The position numbers were made by a program, and so were the translations under genes. A stretch of DNA of 64,000 nucleotides from Sphingomonas mollis (GTDB lineage: Bacteria; Pseudomonadota; Alphaproteobacteria; Sphingomonadales; Sphingomonadaceae), in the NCBI RefSeq assembly GCF_016427505.1, contig NZ_JAELXS010000001.1, positions 558,001 to 622,000 of the forward strand, given 5' to 3'. The notes beneath the pieces are model-generated. The model was not told the DNA's origin, ran no database searches, and was given only the letters and a program-made list of their open reading frames with translations. Positions 35,610 to 43,812 of this stretch are shown one piece after another; the first letter of the stretch is position 1, and every line of letters begins with the position of its first letter.

Positions 35610-36854
35610 TTGAGCAGATGGTCATGGATCGTCAGGCGGATCATCCGGCAGGTATGGTTTCGCGCCGCCCTCATCAGCCTGTTGAGCGTCGCACTGGCGG
35701 TACTGGCGGCCGTCGTGACGCCACATCTGCCCTATGATTTCGGCGGCGATCTGGGTCAGGAAGCGGTCGGTACGATCCTTCAGATCATGGCGTCGAGCAT
35801 GCTGGCGGTGACGACTTTCTCCCTCACCGCCATGGTCAGCGCCTATTCGTCGGCGACGCAACTGGCGACGCCGCGCGCCACGCAACTGCTCATCAGCGAT
35901 CCAACCTCGCAGAACGCACTGTCTACGTTCCTGGGTGCCTTCGTCTTTTCGATCGTCGGCATCATCGGATTGCAGACCAGTGTGTATGGTACAGAGGGTC
36001 GCATCATCCTGTTCGGCGCGACGATCCTCGTTATCATCTGGGTCGTCGCGACATTGCTGCGCTGGATCGCCCATATCACCGCATTCGGGCGTATGTCCGA
36101 CGTCATCGACCGGGTCGAGGACGCCGCCGGGGAGGCGATGAAGGCGTTCGCCGACGATCCCTATCTCGGCGGCCGACCGGCCGTGTCGATTCCCGATGCC
36201 GCCGCGCCGATCCGCGGCGAAAAGACGGGATATGTCACTCATATCGATGTCGCCGATCTCGGCGCGATCGCAGAGCGATCCGGGCTCACCATTCATATCA
36301 GTGCGTTGCCAGGAACGATGCTGCATCCCCAACGCAACCTGATGTGCGTGGAAGGACATATCGATGACAAAACGCGCGCCGCGATGATCGCCGCGTTCAC
36401 GATCGAGCGGCACCGAACGTTCGATCAGGACCCGCGCCTGGGCCTGATCGCCTTGTCCGAGATCGCGAGTCGCGCGCTCGCACCCGCGACCAACGATCCG
36501 GGTACCGCGGTCGAGGTCATGAACGCGCTGCTCCGCGTCCTGCTTCGGCTGCCGCCGGACGAGCCGGGACTGATGGAGCGGGCGGAACGGCCCCGCGTTC
36601 ATCTGCCGCGACCGACCATCGAGGATATGTTGACCGACGCCTTCCGCCCGATCCTGCGTGAGGGGGGCAACGAGACGGAGGTCACCATCCGTCTTACCAG
36701 CACGCTGGCGGCCCTGCATGCGGCATTGCCGGCAGCGCGAGCCCCTATCCGGGCGTTGGCACTCCACTGCAAGGAACGAGCGCGGCGGCTGATGGACGAT
36801 CCCGACGATCTGGCGGCGTTCGAGGAAGCGCATGACCGGGTGTGGCCGGCATAG
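35610..36854 (+). CDS. DUF2254 family membrane protein
   Basis: This 414-residue protein has an N-terminal hydrophobic half with four likely helices (FRAALISLLSVALAVLAAVV, ILQIMASSMLAVTTFSL, FLGAFVFSIVGIIGL, IILFGATILVIIWVV) and a soluble C-terminal half. The segment SAYSSATQLATPRATQLLIS followed by DPTSQNALSTFLGAFVFS is the recognisable DUF2254 signature. Function unknown. I chose the TTG at 35610 because GGGGAGGG at 35594-35601 sits at good distance; the longer frame to 35502 has no binding site. Confidence 0.8.
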   Translation: MSRWSWIVRRIIRQVWFRAALISLLSVALAVLAAVVTPHLPYDFGGDLGQEAVGTILQIMASSMLAVTTFSLTAMVSAYSSATQLATPRATQLLISDPTSQNALSTFLGAFVFSIVGIIGLQTSVYGTEGRIILFGATILVIIWVVATLLRWIAHITAFGRMSDVIDRVEDAAGEAMKAFADDPYLGGRPAVSIPDAAAPIRGEKTGYVTHIDVADLGAIAERSGLTIHISALPGTMLHPQRNLMCVEGHIDDKTRAAMIAAFTIERHRTFDQDPRLGLIALSEIASRALAPATNDPGTAVEVMNALLRVLLRLPPDEPGLMERAERPRVHLPRPTIEDMLTDAFRPILREGGNETEVTIRLTSTLAALHAALPAARAPIRALALHCKERARRLMDDPDDLAAFEEAHDRVWPA

Positions 36855-36875
36855 GGGCAGCCGGATCATAGTTGA

Positions 36876-37151
36876 TCAGCTGGTGGCAAGGCCAGCCATC
36901 TTGGGGAAGTCCGGCAGGTCGAACACGACAAAGCCGTCCCCGAATTCCGGAATCCGCGCGATGATGCTGCCATCCGGCGCGACAATCACGCTGCAACCAT
37001 AGCTGATGCGGTCGTCGCAAGCGCCGGTCACGTCGGATGACGTCACGTAACAGCTGGTTTGGCGGGCATAGTCCACCAGATTGGCCAAGTTCCTCGCCAC
37101 CAGCGGTTGGGACTTTCTGGTGGCAACATGTTGTTCAGCGGGTAAAGCATG
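36876..37151 (-). pseudogene. C-terminal remnant of a carbon-nitrogen hydrolase (nitrilase superfamily)
   Basis: On the minus strand the translation LVARNLANLVDYARQTSCYV, followed by DRISYGCSVIVAPDGSIIAR and FGDGFVVFDLP, matches the C-terminal third of nitrilase-superfamily amidases. The region upstream that should hold the Glu-Lys-Cys catalytic triad (for example the CYDLRFPE-type motif) is missing, and the sequence before about 37151 does not look like the family. With about 90 family residues left of 250-280, it cannot be active. Probably a decayed gene of earlier transfer. Confidence 0.6.
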
Positions 37152-37446
37152 ATACCATATCGGAACTCTAATCCGACGAAGGTCGGAAAGTTTTCGCCGG
37201 CGCGACTTCCGTTTTATTAGGATGGACTTTGGCATAGTGTCCGATGATCCGGCCGCGTTCTATGACGCATGCGCTTGGATATCCGCCCGTCCATCAATCG
37301 AGCACACCCATTATCCAAGTAACGGGAAAAGCCGCCACTCGCCTGCACAGTTTAGCCAAGACGGCCTCGGATAGTGGCGCGTACGCAAGCGGATCGCTAC
37401 CCCATCCACCTCTTGGATAATGTCGTCTTCCACTTCATCGCACATG

Positions 37447-37482
37447 AAAAAGCCGGCCGCGACCATCGTCGCGACCGGCTTT
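37447..37482 (-). terminator. terminator of the Cys4 mini-protein gene
   Basis: On the minus strand a 15-bp stem (AAAGCCGGTCGCGAC with GTCGCGGCCGGCTTT, one wobble) and a GATG loop are followed by TTTCATG, 25 bp after the stop at 37507. Confidence 0.85.
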
Positions 37483-37506
37483 CCATATTCGATGAGGAAT
37501 GCAGTG

Positions 37507-37695
37507 TCAGGCCGCAGCAGCCTCGAAGTGGCCGCACCAGTCATTGGCCTCGACCTTCGGCCACACACCGGCGGTATCGCCGCTGGGCTGACTGATCGGC
37601 GGGTTGTAACGGCACAGGCCCAGATCGGCCGATGCTTCGCTCTCGAAAAAGCGGCACTTGGCGCATGCGGCGGCGCCGGCGGTGGTGAGAGCCAT
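37507..37695 (-). CDS. 62-residue four-cysteine mini-protein, probably metal- or Fe-S-binding
   Basis: This protein has an N-terminal CAKC pair, a third Cys in LGLCRYNPP and a fourth in NDWCGHFEA, with a Trp-Pro before the last (VWPKVEANDW). The Cys-x2-Cys...Cys-Arg-x-x-Pro-Pro...Trp-Cys-Gly layout resembles a widespread group of short bacterial proteins and loosely the HiPIP-like small subunits of glycyl-radical enzymes, so a 4Fe-4S or zinc site is plausible. The ATG at 37695 follows GGAG by 7 bases; the longer frame is not conserved. It has its own terminator and three Fur-like boxes upstream. Confidence 0.6.
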   Translation of the reverse strand: MALTTAGAAACAKCRFFESEASADLGLCRYNPPISQPSGDTAGVWPKVEANDWCGHFEAAAA

Positions 37696-37774
37696 GGGAA
37701 ATCTCCGTTGCAAGTTGTTGTCTGTTGAACGCCAAGTAACCCCGCAAAGTTCCCGAAACAACAACAATCAACTA

Positions 37775-37851
37775 TTGCGATAAACTCTCACTCAAGTTGC
37801 GAGTAAGTCTCATTCAAGTATTTAGTATTGCGATCAACTATCATTTACAGT
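37775..37851 (-). promoter_or_regulatory. three tandem Fur-like boxes upstream of the Cys4 gene
   Basis: Read on the plus strand, three related 15-mers occur: TGCGATAAACTCTCA (37776-37790), TGCGAGTAAGTCTCA (37798-37812) and TGCGATCAACTATCA (37829-37843). Each is a 7-1-7 imperfect palindrome of the Fur type. The copies start 22 and 31 bp apart, two and three helical turns, so all lie on one DNA face. They begin 80 bp upstream of the Cys4 start and the last abuts the pth stop codon. The AT-rich setting fits a promoter region. Confidence 0.6.
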
Positions 37852-38424
37852 TCAGGCGAGGCGCATGGCGACGTCATTCATGAACCGCACGGGATCATTG
37901 GCCGTCAACCACGCGGCTTCGCCCGCCACGGCGCCCAGCATATCGGCCAGCGGGTCCATCTCCGCCTTGGCGAAATTGCCGAGAACATAACCGCTTACCC
38001 GGTCCTTGTGCCCCGGATGACCGATGCCCAGCCGCACCCGGCGATATTCCTGCCCCAGATGCTGGTCGGTCGATCGCAGGCCGTTATGCCCCGCCGCGCC
38101 GCCGCCGGTCTTCACCTTCACCTTGAACGGCACGAGGTCGAGTTCGTCGTGGAACACCGTCAGCGCATCCACATCCAGCTTGTAGAAGCGCAGCGCCTCG
38201 CCGATCGACCGGCCGCTGTCGTTCATGAAGGTGGCCGGTTTCAGCAGCAGAACCTTCTCCGACCCGATTCGGCCCTCCTGCGTCCAGCCCTGGAACTGTT
38301 TCCGCACCGGGCCAAAGCCGTGCACCGCGGCAATCGCATCGACGGCCATGAAGCCGACATTGTGCCGGTGCAGCGCATATTGCGCACCCGGATTGCCCAG
38401 TCCTGCCCAGATCTGCACGGTCAT
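37852..38424 (-). CDS. pth: peptidyl-tRNA hydrolase
   Basis: Pth frees peptides from dropped-off peptidyl-tRNA. The 190-residue protein has the N-terminal WAGLGNPGAQYALHRHNVGF (with the catalytic His), LLLKPATFMNDSG, the Asp-containing VFHDELDLVPF and GGGAAGHNGLRSTDQHLG. The ATG at 38424 follows GGGGAGAG; the longer frame to 38511 would run through the rplY terminator. It lies downstream of rplY, the usual arrangement. Confidence 0.96.
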   Translation of the reverse strand: MTVQIWAGLGNPGAQYALHRHNVGFMAVDAIAAVHGFGPVRKQFQGWTQEGRIGSEKVLLLKPATFMNDSGRSIGEALRFYKLDVDALTVFHDELDLVPFKVKVKTGGGAAGHNGLRSTDQHLGQEYRRVRLGIGHPGHKDRVSGYVLGNFAKAEMDPLADMLGAVAGEAAWLTANDPVRFMNDVAMRLA

Positions 38425-38436
38425 CTCTCCCCAACG

Positions 38437-38473
38437 AAAAAGGGGCAGGGGAGCGTCGCCGCTTCCCTGCCCC
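38437..38473 (-). terminator. terminator between rplY and pth
   Basis: On the minus strand a 14-bp stem (GGGGCAGGGAAGCG with CGCTCCCCTGCCCC, one wobble) and a GCGA loop are followed by TTTTT. It should lower pth expression relative to rplY. Confidence 0.85.
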
Positions 38474-38510
38474 CGATCGGTACGCCGCCTAGTGGGCGAC
38501 GCAGCCGGCA

Positions 38511-39200
38511 TCAGTCCTTCTTCTGGACCGACACCTTGTCGTCGTCGTTATCGTCGTCGTTCGGCTCGGCGGCGGCAGCTTCGGCCTCGGCCGACTGCGC
38601 TTCGGCCACTTCGGCCTCAAGCTGCTCGTCCTCGACGGTCGGGACGGTCGGCGGCACGATCGTGGCGATCGCGAAGTCGCGGTCGTCGATCGCGGCCGTC
38701 GCGCCCTTGGGCAGGTTCACGTCCGAGATGTGGATCGTGTCGCCGATCTCGCGACCCTTCAGCGAGATCGTGATCTCGGTGGGGATGTCGGCAGCATCGA
38801 CCACCAGTTCGATCTCGTGACGCGTGATGTTGAGCACACCATTGCCGCGCTTGATGCCAGGGGCCTCTTCCTCGTCGGTGAACACCACCGGCACGGCGAC
38901 CGTCACGGTCGTGTGCTCGCCGATGCGCAGGAAGTCGACGTGGATCGGGCGATCGGTGACGGGGTGGAACGCCACGTCCTTGGGCAGCGTACGCTCGCCG
39001 CCGACCATCACGACCGAGTTCATGAAGTGGCCGGTCATCAGCGCCTTCATCAGGACCTTCTCTTCCAGATGAACGGAAGTCGGCTCCTTGTTCTGTCCAT
39101 AGATCACGGCAGGCACGCGGCCGTCACGACGCAGCGCCCGGGAGGCTCCCTTGCCAACCCGGTCACGCGTCTCGGCTGCGAGCGTAATGGTGTCGCTCAT
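38511..39200 (-). CDS. rplY: 50S ribosomal protein L25 (CTC form)
   Basis: This 229-residue protein has the 5S-rRNA-binding N-terminal L25 domain ([20 protein letters not shown] and [14 protein letters not shown]) and the longer TL5/CTC beta domain ([37 protein letters not shown]). The C-terminus is a long acidic tail with runs of Asp and Ala/Glu, ending QKKD. The ATG at 39200 has GGAG at good distance. Paired with pth downstream. Confidence 0.96.
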   Translation of the reverse strand: MSDTITLAAETRDRVGKGASRALRRDGRVPAVIYGQNKEPTSVHLEEKVLMKALMTGHFMNSVVMVGGERTLPKDVAFHPVTDRPIHVDFLRIGEHTTVTVAVPVVFTDEEEAPGIKRGNGVLNITRHEIELVVDAADIPTEITISLKGREIGDTIHISDVNLPKGATAAIDDRDFAIATIVPPTVPTVEDEQLEAEVAEAQSAEAEAAAAEPNDDDNDDDKVSVQKKD

Positions 39201-39321
39201 ATCATATCTCCGAAACTTGTGCTTTCCCGCGCCACGCCTCCAGGGATGACCATGGCCGGAAGCGGGCGCGCATAGCGGGGAAGGGCGCAAAACGCAAATC
39301 GAGGTTGCGTCCGGCCGTCCC

Positions 39322-40218
39322 TCAATAAGCCACCCGCGTCGCCTTCACCCCCATCGTCGCCAGTTGCGCCTGCACCGAATCGGCCCCCGCCAGATGCCCC
39401 GCGCCGACCGCGATGAACACCGTGCCCGGCCGCGCCATGCGTTGCTTGATCCACGCCGCCCAGCGCTTGTTGCGATCGACCAGCAACACCTTGGCGACTT
39501 CCGGCGAGTCCTTCAGGCTATCGTTCATGTCCTCGGCCAGCGCCTCGGGCCGCCCGGCCGCCCAGTCGTCGACCATCTTCGACATCACCTTTTCGACCGT
39601 CGGCAATTCGTCGATGGTGCTGCCCAGGAATTCCAGCTGTGCCTTGTCCGACAGGCTGCTGAAATAGCCGAGTTGCTCTGCTGCCGTTTCCAGTCCCGTC
39701 ACCGGCTTGCCCGCCGCCTTCGCCGCCGCGGTGATGACCTGTTCGGGGCCGTTGGACGTGTCGTAACCCAGCTTGCCGAGCGGCGCGATCGACAACTGCG
39801 TGGCCGCCAGCCACGGCTTGAACTTGTCGAGCGCATTGGCCGGCAATCCCGCATCCATCACCGCCTGCGCATAGGCTGCCCGGCGCCCCGCCGGCAGGCG
39901 CTCGACCAGCGGCGGCGTGCCGGCCGGGGCGAGGCCGGTCGCCTTCACCAGCCCCTGCATCGTCGCCGGGTCGGGCATCACCAGTTCCAGCTTCACCTCG
40001 TCCGACCGGTCGAACGCGGTCTTCACCGCCTCGTCGAACCATGTCAGGCCGGGCTTCAGCACATGGATCGTGCCGAACAGATAGATGGTGGTGTCGGCAT
40101 CCTTCACCACCCACAAGGCCGGATCGGCATCGTTGGCGGGCTTCGCGGTTTGCGCACAGGCTGGCAGCGACAGGGTAAGGGCGAGGGCCGTGAACGCGGC
40201 GCGGAAGGAACGGGTCAT
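39322..40218 (-). CDS. TraB/GumN family lipoprotein-like protein
   Basis: This 298-residue protein has a signal sequence with a possible lipobox (SLPACAQ). The conserved TraB/GumN start is the strand-turn [21 protein letters not shown], containing the GTxH motif (His) and followed by the [11 protein letters not shown] glutamate-bearing segment; the second conserved GxxH is [10 protein letters not shown] near the C-terminus. Eukaryotic relatives are metalloproteases (TIKI), and bacterial functions are unclear. It stands between rplY and glyQ on the minus strand. Confidence 0.85.
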   Translation of the reverse strand: MTRSFRAAFTALALTLSLPACAQTAKPANDADPALWVVKDADTTIYLFGTIHVLKPGLTWFDEAVKTAFDRSDEVKLELVMPDPATMQGLVKATGLAPAGTPPLVERLPAGRRAAYAQAVMDAGLPANALDKFKPWLAATQLSIAPLGKLGYDTSNGPEQVITAAAKAAGKPVTGLETAAEQLGYFSSLSDKAQLEFLGSTIDELPTVEKVMSKMVDDWAAGRPEALAEDMNDSLKDSPEVAKVLLVDRNKRWAAWIKQRMARPGTVFIAVGAGHLAGADSVQAQLATMGVKATRVAY

Positions 40219-40285
40219 CGCCGCCGCATGTAGGCAACGGCCGCCCTTCTTGCCAGAGCCCGCCCCATCGGCCAGAGACGCGCCC

Positions 40286-41152
<867 letters not shown>

Positions 41153-41182
41153 CGATGCTCGACCGGATGGAAGAAGGGTTGC

Positions 41183-41360
41183 TCGCGCGGAGGCGCGGAG
41201 ACGCGGAGAAGAAGGGGATTGTTGCGCTCGCCTTTCGCCCGGCACGCCTGCCCCGCACGCCGATCCATAATAAGCGCCTGCGGCGTTCAGGAGAACATCG
41301 GCCCCACCCACGTCCGAACAACTCAGATCTTCTTCTCCGCGTCTCCGCGCCTCCGCGCGA
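41183..41360. repeat. 178-bp element bounded by a perfect 32-bp inverted repeat
   Basis: The segments 41183-41214 and 41329-41360 are perfect reverse complements (arm begins TCGCGCGGAGGCGCGG). The 114 bp between them hold no gene. It fills most of the gap between glyQ and glyS. The form suggests a miniature mobile element or a paired REP unit; no target duplication could be defined with confidence. Confidence 0.85.
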
Positions 41361-41396
41361 ACAAATCATTTCTTCCTTCTTCGGCCCTGAAACACG

Positions 41397-43745
41397 ATGA
41401 CCGACTTCCTCCTCGAACTCCGTTCCGAAGAAATTCCCGCGCGGATGCAGGACAAGGCGCGGGATGATCTCGCCCGCCTGTTCACCGCCGAACTGGCAAA
41501 GTCCGGCCTCTCCGCCGCCGCGATCGTCACCTACGCCACGCCCCGCCGCCTCGCGCTGATCGCCCGCGATCTGCCGCCTGAGACGCTGGCCGTGTCCGAA
41601 GAGGTGAAGGGACCGAAAACCTCCGCCCCGCCACAGGCGCTCGACGGCTTCCTCCGCAAGACCGGCCTGACCCGCGACCAGCTGGTCGAACGCGACGGCA
41701 TCTTCTTTGCCGTTACTGAAAAGCCCGGCCGCGCCACCGCGTCCGTGCTGGCCGAGGCGATTCCCGCGATCATTCGCGCGTTCCCATGGCCGAAATCGAT
41801 GCGCTGGGGCGCCGCCTCCACCTCGACCGAGTCACTTCGCTGGGTCCGCCCGTTGCACGGCATCGTCGCCCTGCTCGGTGAGACGATCGTTCCCATCGAA
41901 ATCGCCGGCATCACCAGTTCGGCGACGACCTATGGCCATCGTTTCCACCACCCCGGTCCGATCACGATCGGATCGGCGGCGGATTATGTCGAGAAGCTGC
42001 GCGCCTGCCACGTCATCATCGATCAGGCCGAACGCCAGTCGATCATCGCGCTCGGCGCCACCATGGCCGCCGCGAAGGCCGGGCTGACGCTGGTTCGCGA
42101 TGAGGGGCTGCTGATCGAGAATGCCGGCCTGGCCGAATGGCCGGTGCCGCTGCTCGGCCGCTTCGACGAACAATTCCTCGCCGTCCCGCCGGAGGTGATC
42201 CAGCTCACCGCGCGCGTGAACCAGAAATATTTCGTCTGTCGTGATGCGGCGGGCAATCTGGCGAACGCCTTTGTCTGCACCGCCAATATCGACGCGCATG
42301 ACGACGGCGCCAAGATCGTCGAGGGCAACCGCAAGGTCCTCGCCGCCCGCCTCGCCGATGCTCGCTTTTTCTACGACACCGACCTGAAGGTGCCGCTCGA
42401 CGACCTGCATCCGAAGCTGGAAAAGATCGTCTTCCACGAGCGGCTCGGCACCGTCGCCGACAAGGTCGATCGCGTCGCGAAGCTGGCCAGATGGCTGGTG
42501 GAAGAGGGCATCGTCACCCAGTCCCCCTCCCGCTCGCGGGAGGGGCTAGGGGAGGGCCTGTCCGCAAACGAAGCGCTGTCCGTGACAAGCCCTCCCCCGA
42601 CCCCTCCCGCAAGCGGGAGGGGAGAATTGGCGGCACAGGCCGAACGCGCTGCCCGCCTCGCCAAGGCGGACCTCGTCACCGGCATGGTCGGCGAATTCCC
42701 CGAGCTACAGGGCCTGATGGGCGGCTACTACGCCGCCGCGCAGGGCGAAGACCCCGCCGTCGCCGCCGCGATCCGCGATCATTACAAGCCGGTCGGGCAG
42801 GGCGACGACGTGCCGACCGACCCGGTCACGGTCGCGGTGTCGCTGGCGGACAAGCTGGATACCGTCGCGTCGTTCTTCGCCATCGGCGAATTGCCGACGG
42901 GTTCGAAAGACCCGTTCGCATTGCGCCGCGCCGCACTCGGCATCCTGTTGCTGATCGAGCGGTCGTCGCTGCGCCTGCGACTTCATCAGGCGTTCGACTT
43001 CGCCGTGGGCGAGGTCGCCCAGTCCTTCGGCTATACCGTCGCCATGCGGATCGGCGGCGATCTCGCCGCCGTCTTCGACAAGACGGCGCGAGACTTCGCC
43101 AGCACGCGCGAACTCATTCAGAGCCTGCTGCACGACGAACGGGTCGGCGTTCACGAGGACAACCCCGTGGTGTCCGCCTTCCTCGAATCATCCAACCGCG
43201 CGACACCGGCGTTGCTGTCGTTCTTCGCCGACCGCCTCAAGGTTCAGCAGCGCGAGGCCGGCGTTCGCCACGACCTGATCGACGCGGTGTTCGCGCTTGG
43301 CGGCGAGGATGATCTCGTCCGCCTGCTCGCCCGCGTCCGCGCGTTGCAGGCGTTCGTCACGACCGAGGACGGCACCAACCTCCTCGCCGGCTACAAACGC
43401 GCCGCCAATATCCTGAAGAAGGAAAATGTCGCCCTCGCGGGGGAGGGTGCCGCTCCTTTGGCAGCCGCCGCGTCGACACCCTTCTACACGCCGGAACCTG
43501 CCGAGGCCGCGCTCCACGCCGCGCTCGACGCGGCCGAACCCGCCGCCGCCGATGCGGTGGCACAGGAGGATTTCGAGGCCGCGATGGCAGCGCTCGCCAC
43601 CCTCCGCGCGCCGATCGATGCGTTCTTCGACGCCGTCACCGTGAACGACGTCGATCCCGACAAACGCATCGCCCGCCTCGCGCTCCTCGCCCGCGTTCGC
43701 GCCGCCGTCCACACGGTCGCCGACTTTTCGAAAATCGAGGGCTGA
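41397..43745 (+). CDS. glyS: glycyl-tRNA synthetase beta subunit, with an in-frame repeat insertion
   Basis: This is the tRNA-binding subunit of GlyRS. The 782-residue protein starts LLELRSEEIPARMQDKAR, has the FPWPKSMRWG segment and the HD-like/anticodon-binding C-terminal part. At about residues 375-412 the sequence contains Ser/Pro/Gly-rich residues (SREGLGEGL to [12 protein letters not shown]) that do not belong to the family; they are coded by a GC-rich palindromic repeat (42523-42624) between the conserved WLVEEGIV and AAQAERAARLAKADLVTGMV. The insertion keeps the frame and sits in a loop region, so function is presumably retained. Confidence 0.93.
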   Translation: MTDFLLELRSEEIPARMQDKARDDLARLFTAELAKSGLSAAAIVTYATPRRLALIARDLPPETLAVSEEVKGPKTSAPPQALDGFLRKTGLTRDQLVERDGIFFAVTEKPGRATASVLAEAIPAIIRAFPWPKSMRWGAASTSTESLRWVRPLHGIVALLGETIVPIEIAGITSSATTYGHRFHHPGPITIGSAADYVEKLRACHVIIDQAERQSIIALGATMAAAKAGLTLVRDEGLLIENAGLAEWPVPLLGRFDEQFLAVPPEVIQLTARVNQKYFVCRDAAGNLANAFVCTANIDAHDDGAKIVEGNRKVLAARLADARFFYDTDLKVPLDDLHPKLEKIVFHERLGTVADKVDRVAKLARWLVEEGIVTQSPSRSREGLGEGLSANEALSVTSPPPTPPASGRGELAAQAERAARLAKADLVTGMVGEFPELQGLMGGYYAAAQGEDPAVAAAIRDHYKPVGQGDDVPTDPVTVAVSLADKLDTVASFFAIGELPTGSKDPFALRRAALGILLLIERSSLRLRLHQAFDFAVGEVAQSFGYTVAMRIGGDLAAVFDKTARDFASTRELIQSLLHDERVGVHEDNPVVSAFLESSNRATPALLSFFADRLKVQQREAGVRHDLIDAVFALGGEDDLVRLLARVRALQAFVTTEDGTNLLAGYKRAANILKKENVALAGEGAAPLAAAASTPFYTPEPAEAALHAALDAAEPAAADAVAQEDFEAAMAALATLRAPIDAFFDAVTVNDVDPDKRIARLALLARVRAAVHTVADFSKIEG
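42523..42624. repeat. palindromic intergenic-type repeat inserted inside glyS
   Basis: The element has two hairpins with arms CCCCTCCCGC/GCGGGAGGGG (42524-42545 and 42601-42622) and an outer inverted relation (GGGGAGGGC near 42549 with GCCCTCCCC near 42590). The left hairpin of 22 bases is identical to the one before gcvPA at 60663-60684. The host gene stays in frame. Confidence 0.85.
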
Positions 43746-43812
43746 CGACCGCGTTTAACTTGTTTAACAGGGCGCCATGATCGTCCCTTCAGGGACCAGC
43801 GAGGAACCGGCC

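Larger units (their letters stand above)
36855..37506. other. degenerate intergenic region with a nitrilase remnant and a terminator
   Basis: About 650 bp between DUF2254 and the Cys4 mini-protein hold the truncated carbon-nitrogen hydrolase fragment (36876-37151), a locally AT-rich stretch of roughly 300 bp (37140-37446) with no coding signal I trust, and the terminator at 37447-37482. Confidence 0.7.

Noticed and set aside
36745..37020. 91-codon minus-strand frame over the end of the DUF2254 gene and the nitrilase remnant
   Set aside because: The nitrilase match lies in the neighbouring frame; this one has no family sequence.
37311..37568. 85-codon minus-strand open frame
   Set aside because: It runs through the terminator hairpin at 37447-37482 and overlaps the Cys4 gene in another frame; no conservation visible.
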